From Ehretia macrophylla (Eukaryota > Streptophyta > Magnoliopsida > Boraginales > Ehretiaceae), in contig CM075765.1 in NCBI GenBank assembly GCA_037974665.1, positions 58,628,247 through 58,692,246 of the forward strand: a stretch of 64,000 nt of DNA, read 5' to 3'. The notes under the pieces are model-generated. The model saw only the letters and a program-made list of their open reading frames with translations. It did no database searches and was not told the DNA's origin. Both the position numbers and the translations under genes were made by a program. Positions 12,053 to 23,600 of this stretch are shown one piece after another (the first letter of the stretch is position 1; every line of letters begins with the position of its first letter).

Positions 12053-13308
12053 TAAAGTCTAAACGAGAACCCAAGTACTGCTCAGGAAGACTCCAGACAA
12101 GAAATCCAGTCAACCATATTTCAGAAGTTCCAAGGAAGTCTTCCAAAATATAGCTCAAGAAGCATCTGAATAGGGAATCCAAAATGTACGGCAACATATA
12201 TATACTTATCAAAAGTCCATGAATGAACACCAAGCTGAATAGCCAAGTAGATTCCCAAAATAATATTGCTACCGAATATTGGCTAAAATTCCAGAGGGAA
12301 TGTCGTGCAGGTGCACCATATACTATTGAAGAATTCCAATCACGATTTCCGATAAAATATCAAGAAAGACTAGAGCGGAGATATTGTAGATAATATTATG
12401 CAGTAAGTCCGATAAGAATTCCGATTGCCAAGTCCATTGAGCATTGTCAACAAGGAATACCAAAGTAGTACGCTTCATGCAAAACTGATCATTGTAAGTA
12501 GACTCAAATCAAAGTTCCCTATAAGAATGCAGAAAGAACACCAAAGGTTGATTAAAATCCCAACCAAGTCTCCCACGAAATGCCAATATAGAAATACCCG
12601 ACGAATGCCCAACAAGGAGATATTAAGAAAATGCTCCAAAGAATAATCATGTAGAACTCCAAAGAAAGTCATTTATACCAAGCATAGGAGATAACCTTAG
12701 AGGAATCCCAATAAACAAACTCCAACTACCAAATAAAGGCTAATCAAATACTGCTCATTCCCGTCAATCCACATAACTTGGAGGGCCTACTACTAACCAC
12801 TTCTCTTCAGGGGAAGGAAGAAGTATTTCTTACCATTTCAACAGGACATGTATGAATGCCAAGATATCACATTTATACATATGTGCCTTAAACTATTATG
12901 CAAGCAAGTTTATAAAAGAGTTTATAAAATAGTTTATTCAACAAAGTCACTCAAGCATGACAATCAAGTCAAGCACAACATAATCAATTTAAATCACGGC
13001 ACAACCAATTCAAGACATTCTAATACACATATTACAAGCAATACTTCAGGCAAATAACAATTCACGAGGTCGATTCAATTCACGATGCCAATTCAATAGG
13101 TCAATTCAATGCACAACTAGACATTTCACTTCACTTGAGAAACATTTAACACAAAACACAAAACTATATCACATAGGTGCATACATTCAAGTCAAGACAC
13201 ACAATTTCACATGCAAGCATACACTTTCAAGACACACTTAACAAGCACATACTCAAGGATCACTACCCACCAGACCGAGGACCCTGTCCCGGCTTATAAG
13301 CTAGACAA
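12053..13308 (-). repeat. Second gene-less interior, joined to a truncated LTR
   Basis: This is interior sequence of the same type as 8196-9989. The AGATAATATTATGCAGTAAG word recurs near 12391. It lacks its own polypurine tract because the LTR b junction cuts into it. It ends at a reversed primer site. No retroviral domain is recognisable. Confidence 0.7.
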
Positions 13309-13320
13309 GCTCTGATACCA
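13309..13320 (-). promoter_or_regulatory. Primer-binding site for Met tRNA
   Basis: GCTCTGATACCA on the plus strand, two bases from the LTR beginning at 13323. Same arrangement as at 9990. Confidence 0.92.
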
Positions 13321-13322
13321 CC

Positions 13323-15855
13323 TGTAACACCCCGATCCCTCTCGAGACCGGGAGTTCTATCAATCAATCTAATCACAACCCAAATCCAAACCCGGGCAAA
13401 ATTTTTAGGGAAAGACGAACAGAGTCTCCCCTGTTTCTAGGCAAAATGTAAATCCTGTAATAGCATATAAGTGGACCAGCACCGTGTCCAACCATACAAA
13501 CACCTCAAGGCCGTCCGAGCCTTGTTTCTCATCAAATAAACACAACAATTATATATATAGATTTCCAGTTTAAAAACTAACCTATCTCATTTCATCTTTG
13601 ACAAGAACATTCATGCTAGGCAATTAAACTATTAAAACCCATTGCATAAAATAGACTATCATGTCATTCTAATTCTTTTCCTTTGGACAATACAAACATG
13701 AAATGAAGTTAAACTATTCTATCTGAATACATAAACTAGCTTTTCATTCTACCACAATTACCTAGTTAAATTTAATTTACATTATTTTAATATTAAATAC
13801 ATATAATACATGAGAGCATACATCTTTACAACTTTGACAACTCACGCCACATAGCACGCAAGATAACTCTTCAAGCACGAACTTTCACGAAATCACGAAC
13901 TTTCCAGCTAACATGGCATTTCCTGAAATGTGGTGGTGAGGAGTGAGTATACACAACACGTATACTCAGTGAGGGCAAGACAGATATTGAGGTGGAGAGA
14001 AAGAAGTTCATGCAATACAAATAGGTACAACTAAGCAATATAATTGACAAGCAAGCATTCAATATAAACAATCAATACAATAACCAATTAATAAAAGCAT
14101 TAACACAACCATTCAAAGCTATACCACACTCTAAAGGCTATGGTTCACTCGAGCGAGAAATGTATCGATCATGACTTCGATGACTTTAACGATGACGTGC
14201 TGGCTCACCCACCTTATAACTTCCGTTAGAGTACTCCGGACATACTCTGTCAATTCTACGACCCAAAACTCCCTGGGCGGCAACCCAAGCGAGAAAAGGG
14301 AATAGGACACGGAGCTAGAGCAACCAACACTGGCAACCCGAGGCTACCCAGAGAGGCCCATCACTCACGCGCCTGACACTAATGCAATGCAATACGAGAC
14401 ATATAACGATAATCGAGCAAGGCACTGAAATGCAAGTCAATAACAACATGCGATACAATAAGCAATTACAATCCATAAAGTAACAAGAACAATACTAACT
14501 ACCATTATAAAAAATTGACATACTAATTCAATCATAATCAACTTCAACAAGCATACCAAGCAACATTAAGCATTCTATAGGCATTACACTATGAAAACAC
14601 ACAAAATCACAAAATGACCCCAACTTTCACAACGCTACTACTTTCAAACGAGCCACGAGTTTTGGAAATCGACTTCATTAATCCTCCTAGGTCATTATAA
14701 GGCATGTCTAAAGACCCCGAAATCCTACTTTAACCTAGAATTCCCGCAAAGCCCCGATTTTCTCCTTTGCTCGTTTGAACTATAGCTACCCTAAGAAAAC
14801 ACCCAACCGAAGCCATAACCATACCAAAAGTGCTTCCATGGCCTCCCAAGACAATGTCATCATGCAAAACGATAAAATGCCAAACTTGACCTAAACGACC
14901 CCAACTTTTAGTAAGTCATTTTTCTCCGTTTTTCTATTACACAATCCAGTTAAACCACACATTTAGGCATTCTAGCATATCTAGCACCTTCCTACATCAA
15001 CAGAACGCATAACGGAGCAACTTCATTGAAATGGGGGTTTACTATTCATAATTTACTATTCAATTATCAATCTAAATTGCAAATTCGATATTCAACCGCA
15101 GAAAATGCTAAAAAGCTATAAATACATGTTCTACAATTGCTAGGGAACATTCTTTAAGCAACAAAATTGATAAAATAACAATCTACGCATAATTTCTAAA
15201 AATTAAAGTTTAGACATAATATTTTCAAATGCGCAAATAACAATGAAACCCTCACCTTAGCCACCACTAGACGCTAGAAAGACAACGTTGAATGGCCCGG
15301 AAATGATCCTAAGCAAGCTCAAGTGAAGATTTGTTGATTTGTTTTGAAATTTTTTTCTTTCTTTTTCTCTTTCTTTTTCTCATGCCTTCAAGCCTTTCTT
15401 CTCTTTGTTTTTCGTTTGTATTTTTGCTTATTTTGGAAAAGATGACAAGAAGTCAAAGGTCAAAGATTCGGTCAACCCGCTAAACCAAAACAGCTATGCG
15501 CGACCTTGCGAAAACGGCCATTACTTCTTCTAGAAAACTCCAATTCACGAATAGTTTGAAGCCTTATAAACTAGACTCATAGAGCTTTCCAACCATATAT
15601 AATTTGCTATCTAACTCTTCCCCAATTGGTTCAGACTTAATTCCAAAGTTGACCCAAAATTTGACTAACTTAACATTGCATTTTTTTTTATTTCTAATCC
15701 CAAGTTTGCCCTTTATTAAACATTTCAAAAATTTCCACCTTGTCTTAGTTGATGAAAAGTCAACTAGTTTGGTCAAAGAAGGTGAAAGGTTAATAAAATA
15801 CAATTTAAATGAACTTTAAATGCTATTGAATACATGCCAGGTTCGGGGTATCACA
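13323..15855 (-). repeat. LTR c of the complex
   Basis: A complete LTR of 2533 bp from TGTAACACCCC to GTATCACA. The B-family inverted repeat is at 13945-13967. It has drifted further from LTR a than LTR b has, judging by eye. The flank that follows is organelle-type host DNA. Confidence 0.88.
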
Positions 15856-17885
15856 CCTTGCCCCTGGAGTCTAAATGCTAGTTCGTAGGGCTCGTCAGTA
15901 CCAGTTTAAAAGCCAGTTTCAATAGTGGCATTCCCAGCAGTCTATCTTTATCTATAAGTCCCGTTATTTTACGCAAAAGAAAAAGAGAGCCTTCTTAATT
16001 TATTTCTCTATTTAGGATAAGAGTAGGAAAGAGCTAAGTCAAAGGTTAGGCTAATGCTAAGTATTAAGGAGAATACTTTCTTAAATTCAAAAAATAAGAA
16101 AGAATTTAGAAGTAGGAGGACTCTCATATATCTCCGGAGAAACATGGGCAAAAGTAAGAAGTAGGCCAACCAGGGGGAGTTATCTGAGTAAAAAGGTAAT
16201 GGAGTAAGCTAGTCCTTTTCTTTCCTTTCGAGAAAATATTTTCCCTTAGCTAAACCAGTGCCAGTCTTTTCACCTTTTTGCTACTGGTCAAAACAAGAAA
16301 ATCTAATTCCTGCCAGAATTAGTTTGCTGTCGATCCAGGCACCGACAAGGATAAAGGATCCAGGGAAAAGACACTTTTTTTCAATCCAGCAGTCAAAGCA
16401 AAAGGGGTGGCCAATAACGGCATCAGAGACTATTATGTTATTAGCATTTACTCCAACTCATCCATACCATTTTTATACAAGGAATTTCAACTGAGAATGA
16501 CACCTTATTCGCTTTGCTACAGTGAACGAACTAAATGGTAGACCATCGAGGGTGAGTGAACGGCTAGCCAAAGCTTCTCATTTGGATCAAAATCGTGGTG
16601 GAAATGCAGTTGAAAGTAGATGATTGATCACTCTATAGTGTGATGTCTCGACTTTATTTAAAGATTCTATTAGTCCTCCGCATCGTTCAGTTTTTTTGTT
16701 TTGAATAATGATGAAAAATCGAAAGAAATCATTTCCCTTTGTCTTTACTACTCGATCGGAGGGCTTTGATAAAGGTGTTAAGAGAATAGCTCAAAAAGAG
16801 ATGACAAAGATGAGATTGAGATGAATGCTCAAGCTTCACTAGTTGCTTGCACCCTTTTGACCTTATTGGCAAAGAGTCTATTTTTCATTCAGAGAGGTTG
16901 GGCAGTGGTGGAGAGAACGTTTTGAGATAGCTCCAGAGAGGAGTGGTGGGCGGGTCTAGAGAATTTTTCAATCGATGAAAGCCAATTTGATTTTCATAAC
17001 CATTAACCAAAAGATGTCTGTGATTCGAGAACAATAGAATTCTACATCAGTAGAAGATGCATCAGAGGTTGTATCTCTTCTAGTTGTTCCAGGGACTGAT
17101 TCTAGAACAGAAGTTGGCACTGTAGAATCAACAATTGAAGAAACAGACGAATCATAGGCCTGTGAATAAGCAACTGAAGTATCTGCCTTTAACTCTTTCG
17201 TGGCTCTATAGCCGGCAAGGAAGAAGGAAAAAGAGGGGATTTGACAATTCAAAGCCAAACTGACAAGCGAGAGCCCGATGCCGGTGAGTCAGGTCGGGTA
17301 GAGGAAATGAATTCAACAATTCCATAAGCGGTGGTTGGAGCGGAACTTTTTGTAAGGGAAGGTGTGGATCCTCGATCCAAGTCTCATCTTTTGAGTGAGG
17401 ATGTTTTTTCTTTTTTGGTTGGAGCAGACCTTTCAGTAAGGGAAGGTGTGGATCCTCGATCCAAGTCTCATCTTTTGAGTGAGGATGTTTTTTCTTTTTT
17501 GAAATCTAAAGTCAAATCTTAAGGAGCTGATACCACTAGAGAAATGCAGATGAAAGATATGCTTAAACAAAACAATGCAATCTTTCATCCACTAAATCAT
17601 ACATAACATACACATTTGAATCTGCGGAATCATAGGAATCAAAAAAACCAGCCACTAACATGTCTGTAGAAGCAGACAAGGGGTTTTACGTTGAAAAGAG
17701 TAAGTTCAAACTTGAGTGCCCCTTTTTAGGATGAGATTTCAGTGTAGTAAATAAATTCTTTTTTTTATAGTTTCGTGGAATGATGAAGGAAGACCATGCC
17801 ATTAGAGGAAGAATAGTTCTTAGTCTTATTGAGTGAGAAGTTCTTATAACGAAGACGCTCGCTAAGCTACGGCCTTTGGCCCTAT
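15856..17885. other. Organelle-type host DNA with an 84-bp tandem duplication
   Basis: Two kilobases without an identified gene. Open frames at 16258-16494 (plus) and 16968-17258 (minus) have no recognisable domain. A 38-codon open frame at 16708-16824, Lys/Arg-rich, is also unassigned. Near 17526 a GCTGATACCA string resembles a reversed primer site, but no LTR follows it. The segment ends in the duplicated target cctat (17881-17885). Confidence 0.4.
17333..17500 (+). repeat. 84-bp direct tandem repeat, two copies
   Basis: Unit 1 is 17333-17416 and unit 2 is 17417-17500, differing at a few bases near their starts. Each unit contains GTGGATCCTCGATCCAAG and ends in a T-rich run. Because 84 is divisible by three, the plus frame reads the same 28-residue unit twice inside an open frame of 63 codons (17331-17522). 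Whether it is ever translated is unknown. Confidence 0.9.
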
Positions 17886-20637
17886 TGTGATACCCCGAAT
17901 TTGACCTTATGTGCGATTATGTGTCTACTTGCCTTTATGTGCAAATAATGTGTCTATTTGACCTTTATATACAAAAATTATGTGGTTATTGAATTTAATA
18001 CGTAATATGTTCAATTATATGATTTATATATGTTTACTAATTCAAATGTCGAACTAAATTAAATAAGTTTTACTCGGAAGTCATGAGTCAATTTTGGGTC
18101 AACTTTGGAATTAAACTGGCACCAATTGGGAGAGAGTTAGGTTGTGAATTATATATGGTTGGAAAGCTCTACGAGTCTAGTTTCTATAGGTTCAAACCGT
18201 TCGTGAATTGGAGTTTTCTAGAAGAAGTTATGGCTGTTTTCGTAAGGTGGCGCAGAGCTGATTTTTCTACGCGAGAGTTGACCGAAGCTTTGACCTTTGA
18301 CTTTCCACTTAAATACTAAATCAGCCAAATAAAACACAAAAAAACGCAGCTCTTCCTTTTCTTCTGCCCGTGAACACCAAACCAAGAGGAATAGTAAACC
18401 CTTGCACTATTTTGCTCATATTTGGAGTTAGGAGCGAAACCAAGGCGCGAAATCAACGTTTTTGAGCTCGTAGCGACCTTTAGCATCTTTCTACCGATCG
18501 TTTTGCCTTATTTTTCAGAAAAAAAAGGTGAGGGATTTTCTGAAATTTATTTTTAAATTCCATATAAATGTGTATTTGTGTATTAAATTGTTATTATTGT
18601 TGTTAATTCTTGCTAATTAGACTATATAGAACAATTAACATGCTTTTTAACTAATTTAATTTATAGTTTTTATATAGCTGAATTTTATATTTTATTTACT
18701 GATTTTAATTGTTAAAAAAATGTTATGGATTAGTGTTATTAGCAATTATTTATAGCCTACTTACATTTATAAATTAGTATAGTATGCTAATTAGCTTAGA
18801 ATTGCATTTTGGTGCAAGATTGGTTGAGTTTTGAAAAAAAAAAATGTTTTATTGCTGGAAAATTTTAATATAAAAAAAAACGTGAATAGTGTTTTCTTGT
18901 GTTTTTAATGCTCAAATTGCTCTCGAAATGTTTGTATATGTATATATAAATGTTTATAACTTAATTGCATAGCTTGGGAGCACAAATTGTGGAGTTTTGG
19001 TGCATTTTGAGGAGTTTTCTGAATTTTCCAGCCATGTTGCAAATGAGTTATTTTGCTTGTTGGGCATCCATTCTACATGTTTCTAGCATCAAATAACATC
19101 AAAGGTGAGAGAAAAATTCTATATCTCAAAAGTCATTTTTTATGTTTTTTTGCATATAATCGATTATTGAACCGTTAGAATGTTAATTTGAAGTTATATT
19201 ATTGCTCAGTGCATGTTAGGGATCGTTTATGTGTATTACTATGAGATTTGAACCATTGTAGCGAAATTATTTATTTTCGGGTATTTAAAGTTGATAGAAT
19301 GGTTATTTGAGGATTATCTTGAGTTGTTGAGGTTGGAATCGATTGCCGTCGATTTCTAAAAGTTTGTTAATTACGTAGTAACGCCGTTATAATGCCGAAT
19401 TTTCGATTGCGATGTTTGGGTGAAAATCTGAAAATTTCAGCCTAGGTGCTTTGAGGTTTTAGGGTTGTTGGGCTTGATTTCGATGTGTCTTGGTTGGTTT
19501 CCGAGAGGGATAATGTAGTTGGTTGAATGGGTGAGTGATAGAAACTGATTTGGAATTGTTTGGATTAGTAGAATGTAAGATATGATTATTTGAAGTTTAG
19601 GTTGTCTTTCTTTAAAATGTTAGATTGAGCCTTAGTTGATTGGGTGTGGGTTGAGTGATTGAATTGTAAGTTGTTGATGGGTAAACTAGGGTTTGATTCT
19701 GTGTTTAATGCATGTCCGGTTAGATGGCCTACTTTGTCATCTAACTAAGTTATTGTTGTTTAAATGATAATTGATGCTATCAATGATGAATAAATGATGA
19801 TTGAATGATGATTGATTGATGATTGATTGATGATTGATGATGATTATGGAGTCTTGGTATGTGTGTGCCACCTCTCGGGCAGCGTTGGGCTGTCGGGTTG
19901 ATAACGGCATGACTGCCAGAGGCTACCCCCAGCTCGCATGACGGAGGTGTCATGGAGGGAGGGGCTAGTGAGGTACCTCGGGTGCGTGAGTAATGGGGAG
20001 TTATAAGAAGAATGGTTGAGATCGTGATGGCGTTTGGAGCTACACCAACTAGAGAGAGTATCCTTTATTGAATGGTCATATAGTTATGTGATGATAGTAT
20101 TATTGATATTATTGTGTGTTTACTGACTCAAAGGATTATTCCAAGGAGTTTAGTAGACCTTGCTCGAGATCTATCAGATCCTCACTGGGCTTATTATATA
20201 TAAGCTTACTCTCTATTATTGCATGCATGCAGGTGTTACTGATTTTGACTACGGGTATGTGCCTCCTGAAGAGAGAAATGTGTCGCATGTGGATGAGTCT
20301 TATGTGCAGGAGTCATTTCCATGAGATTATCTTAGTTGTTGTAAAATAATGTTTTGTATAATCTATTTTGAAATGTATGTATAGCCTATGTATTAAGTTG
20401 GAACGGAGGCGTATAACTATGATTGGAATGTTGAAGAACGATTATTGTATAATATGGATGTGTTGTATGTTGTTAACTTAATTGAGGAGATGATTGTTGG
20501 GATTGTTTATGGAGTTTGATATACGATATTCTAAAGAGGTTGGTTTAGAGCCTCGGTGTCCTAATTACTATCGTTATACTGCCGAAATTCCGTTGCGTCC
20601 TGACTGATCGGAGGTGGGGTTGAGTTGGGGCGTGACA
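17886..20637 (+). mobile_element. Solo LTR, family S, plus strand, with perfect 5-bp TSD
   Basis: It begins TGTGATACCCCGAATTTG and ends GGGGCGTGACA. The duplication cctat is at 17881-17885 and 20638-20642. Length is 2752 bp. It carries the clearest CTACTTT-loop inverted repeat (19719-19745), a run of TGATGATTGAT-type words at about 19784-19855, a GC-rich block at about 19860-20000, and the second hairpin (20189-20205, GCTTAT/ATAAGC). It is non-coding. An open frame at 20116-20349 spans the second hairpin and is incidental. Confidence 0.94.
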
Positions 20638-20642
20638 CCTAT

Positions 20643-23600
20643 GAGAGAGAAATTCAATTGCAAAGAAGGATTTGAGTGACAAACCTGAAGCTACTGAAGA
20701 AGATAAGGCCGTCAAGGGCTAACTTCTATGATAAGGAACGAGTTCACTCCTTCCAGTCTCATGGGGCGAAGAGAACCATTTAATAGCCTAAAGGAAAGGG
20801 AAGAACCGATGTTGTAAGGTAAGGAGGAAACCGGTTTAATAATATAGGAGAAAAAGGCAGCAAAACAAATATATCATATCTGTACGGTTCAGAGAGGAGT
20901 GCAAGACCTTAATTAAAAAGAGCAGGCCTTCGAAGTCACGAGTAGAATACTTGGAATCAATCCCTTGAACCAAACCAAATAGCAAACAAGTACCTTATAG
21001 CCTCTCTTCCTAAAAACTAAAAGAGAATGAGATTCCCTTTCCTCTTCCTATGATTATGGAAAAAAAGTATGAAAGAGCTTTGCCCGTAGTTTGAATACTG
21101 GCTACTAGCAGGCTTGACTTGCCCATCTCCTCGTGATTTAACTCGCATTCAGCTGGTCTTGTTCCTGCAGTTGGCCTTTTGAACATGAATGGTAAGAGCT
21201 TCCTAATTCGAAGGTGGCAAGTTGAAAGAGTAGCTGGTGTATTGGCTAAGCACATTAGTTGTTCGGGCGAGTTATGCCAGGGGCAAGACAAGCTAAGCAA
21301 GTTGGCTATTTATTTAGATTTTGAGCAGACAGGTAAAGGGTAGCAAGGCAAGCAGGTATAATTGTATAAGAATAGGACACGGATAGTATGGTAGTGGGAT
21401 GAGAGAAGTGTTCATCCGGGGTATTCTTCCTCAAGTTGGTTATCCGTATCGATGAAATGACTCTATCCTTAACACATAAGCTTTGGTAGTGAGGGAAAGA
21501 TCAATTGAGACTTCATCATACCCCTGAGGGTTTCCTTTTATGACCTTCTTTGTCTAGGCAGTTAGCTATTCGAAGTAGAGAGAAGGTTTGTAGAGGGAGA
21601 ATTTCCACGATTATCTCATCACCTTAAAGCAACTAGTCCTATTCGTAAACATCTTTAATATGAATGTGCACCCTATGATTCCTAATACCCTTTTCCTGAT
21701 AGTAGGGATATTGGCTTCTTTCTTACCTAGAATATTACCAACTGCTGTTATTCCGCTAAAGCCAGGAGAGCGTCTAATGAAAATTGTCTTCCGTTTAAGC
21801 TGGACGTGTACCCTTATATTATTATTATTATTATTATTATCCTTCGAAAAAAAGGAGTAGAATGGAATGCCTATTGACATTATCAACTTCCCACGTGAAA
21901 GCTTTAAAGCAAGGTTCGCAAGACCATACTAGCCTAAAAGAAGAAGACAGTCAGAATCAAAAAGAGGGTATGCCTTGTTATCCCACAGGGTTTATCCTGA
22001 AAAATTGCTTTTAGTCCGCACTTCTATCGTGCATTCTAAGACCATGCCAGCTTAAAAGAAGAAGAGTCATTCACTCTTCCGCCAAGAGGTAAAGGTAAAG
22101 CCTGCTGCTCTCATTGCTGCGTTGAAAGGGGTGGGGAGGGCTAAGCCCAGCAAAATGCACATAATCTGATTCTTTTTCTATATAGTAGGAAAGGTCTATC
22201 AATAACTTAAAAACGACGCCCTTCGTCGAAAGCCCTTACTCTTGTGAAAGAAGACATTTGTGAACAACCCCTAGATTCGGATTAGTGAAAATAGAACTAG
22301 CTAGATTCTTGAACAACGGTTATTAGCCTAAGAACCTTTTCTTCCTCTGTCGAGCGTCTACCTTTCTATCCTTAGCAGTCGAGTTACTTCATACCTTTGT
22401 CGAGCCAACTCCATTCCTCTCCCTATTGGTTGAGCATCTTCAAACCTCTACTTTTAAAGGGTGCGTATAAAAAGAAAGAAAAAAGCCTTGAGTGGAGGGG
22501 TATACCAATGATAGCGAGACAACCTCCTATAGTATAAGTATAGTAAGTCGTTTTATAGTCTCCCAATGAAATGCACTTTGCCTATTTCATAACCATGGAC
22601 TGGGCGAGTTCAGCTAGGTAGGTACGACCGACATCACAATACGGGTATCTTTTCCATAAACTAAAGAGAAAATAAACAAATAGAACATTTAGGGGATTCA
22701 TTCTGTTTCTATTTGACTCACTACGGTCGTGACAAGTTTTCTGTTGTCGTCAACTAGGGAGACTTCAGTTAGTTCCACGCCAATAAAAGCTGGTGACTTC
22801 TGTTCCAACTGAACTGGGAATGGCCAGGTGCACCTATTGGATGCTGGAGCCAATGTTCTACACATAGAAGGACTACATTTAAAAAAAAAAAGAAAAATAT
22901 TAGTAAACCATGAGGTCTTTCTTTAATTAGAAAATGTCCCAATATCTTACTTTCTTTCAAACAATTCTATCCAATACGTAGTTTTTATGTTTTGTAGGAA
23001 TTGTAATCAATGGTGCCTTTGGCCGTCTTTTTTTTTTATGTGGAGGGATATAGCCTCATTATGAGCCTTAAGTTATATATGGATTGGGGAATCCCCCATA
23101 AACTTGTTGTAGGTTGGGGAGGGGTCAGTCTAACCCCTATCTTAGTCACAAGAGACAGGGTAGATGAAGCTTTCAGTCTCATATGTATGATGTTTCGGTA
23201 CATTCCTCCTGGGTCGGGTTTACTTGTTTGTATGCCTACTTTCTTATGACTTTTTTTTCCGTTTAATGCTTGAAACGAAATATTTGGAGAAAGGGACCAA
23301 ACCCAACCCAAGATAATAGATATTGAGTCCATCCTGAGATGACCCTTTCTTCCCCTACATTTGATGTACTTGACTTCGAGAAGCCTTGGCTTGTGTATAG
23401 GCTGAAGCAAGAATAACAGCAGCAGAGCAAAAGAAGACCTAACCTCGGTCGGAGATAGCAGCTCATGAACTGCCCTGCTCGAAGGGTCGTAGTCCGAACT
23501 AACCTAGTTGCATAGGAGAGTTTTTGACTTCCAAGAGCTGATCCTAGCTTGGACTCCTAGCTCTAGGCGAAAGGATACGTAGGCTTTTTTTCCTTCTTCT

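Larger units (their letters stand above)
5600..15855 (-). mobile_element. Non-autonomous LTR retrotransposon complex, three LTRs and two interiors (B family)
   Basis: The order on the plus strand is LTR (5600-8177), interior (8178-10003), truncated LTR (10004-12052), second interior (12053-13322) and LTR (13323-15855). The orientation is minus: each complete interior-LTR junction carries a reversed Met-tRNA primer site, and the left LTR is preceded (on the minus strand) by a polypurine tract. Neither interior holds recognisable gag, protease, RT or integrase. The outer flanks, ctagc on the left and ccttg on the right, do not match. The complex therefore probably arose by recombination between two elements, or by deletion, and not by one clean insertion. 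Confidence 0.8.

Noticed and set aside
16708..16824. 38-codon basic open frame as a small gene
   Set aside because: No recognisable family and no support beyond length. Noted in the host segment only.
17526..17545. GCTGATACCA string as a primer-binding site of a separate retrotransposon
   Set aside because: It differs from the Met-tRNA site and no LTR start or end borders it.
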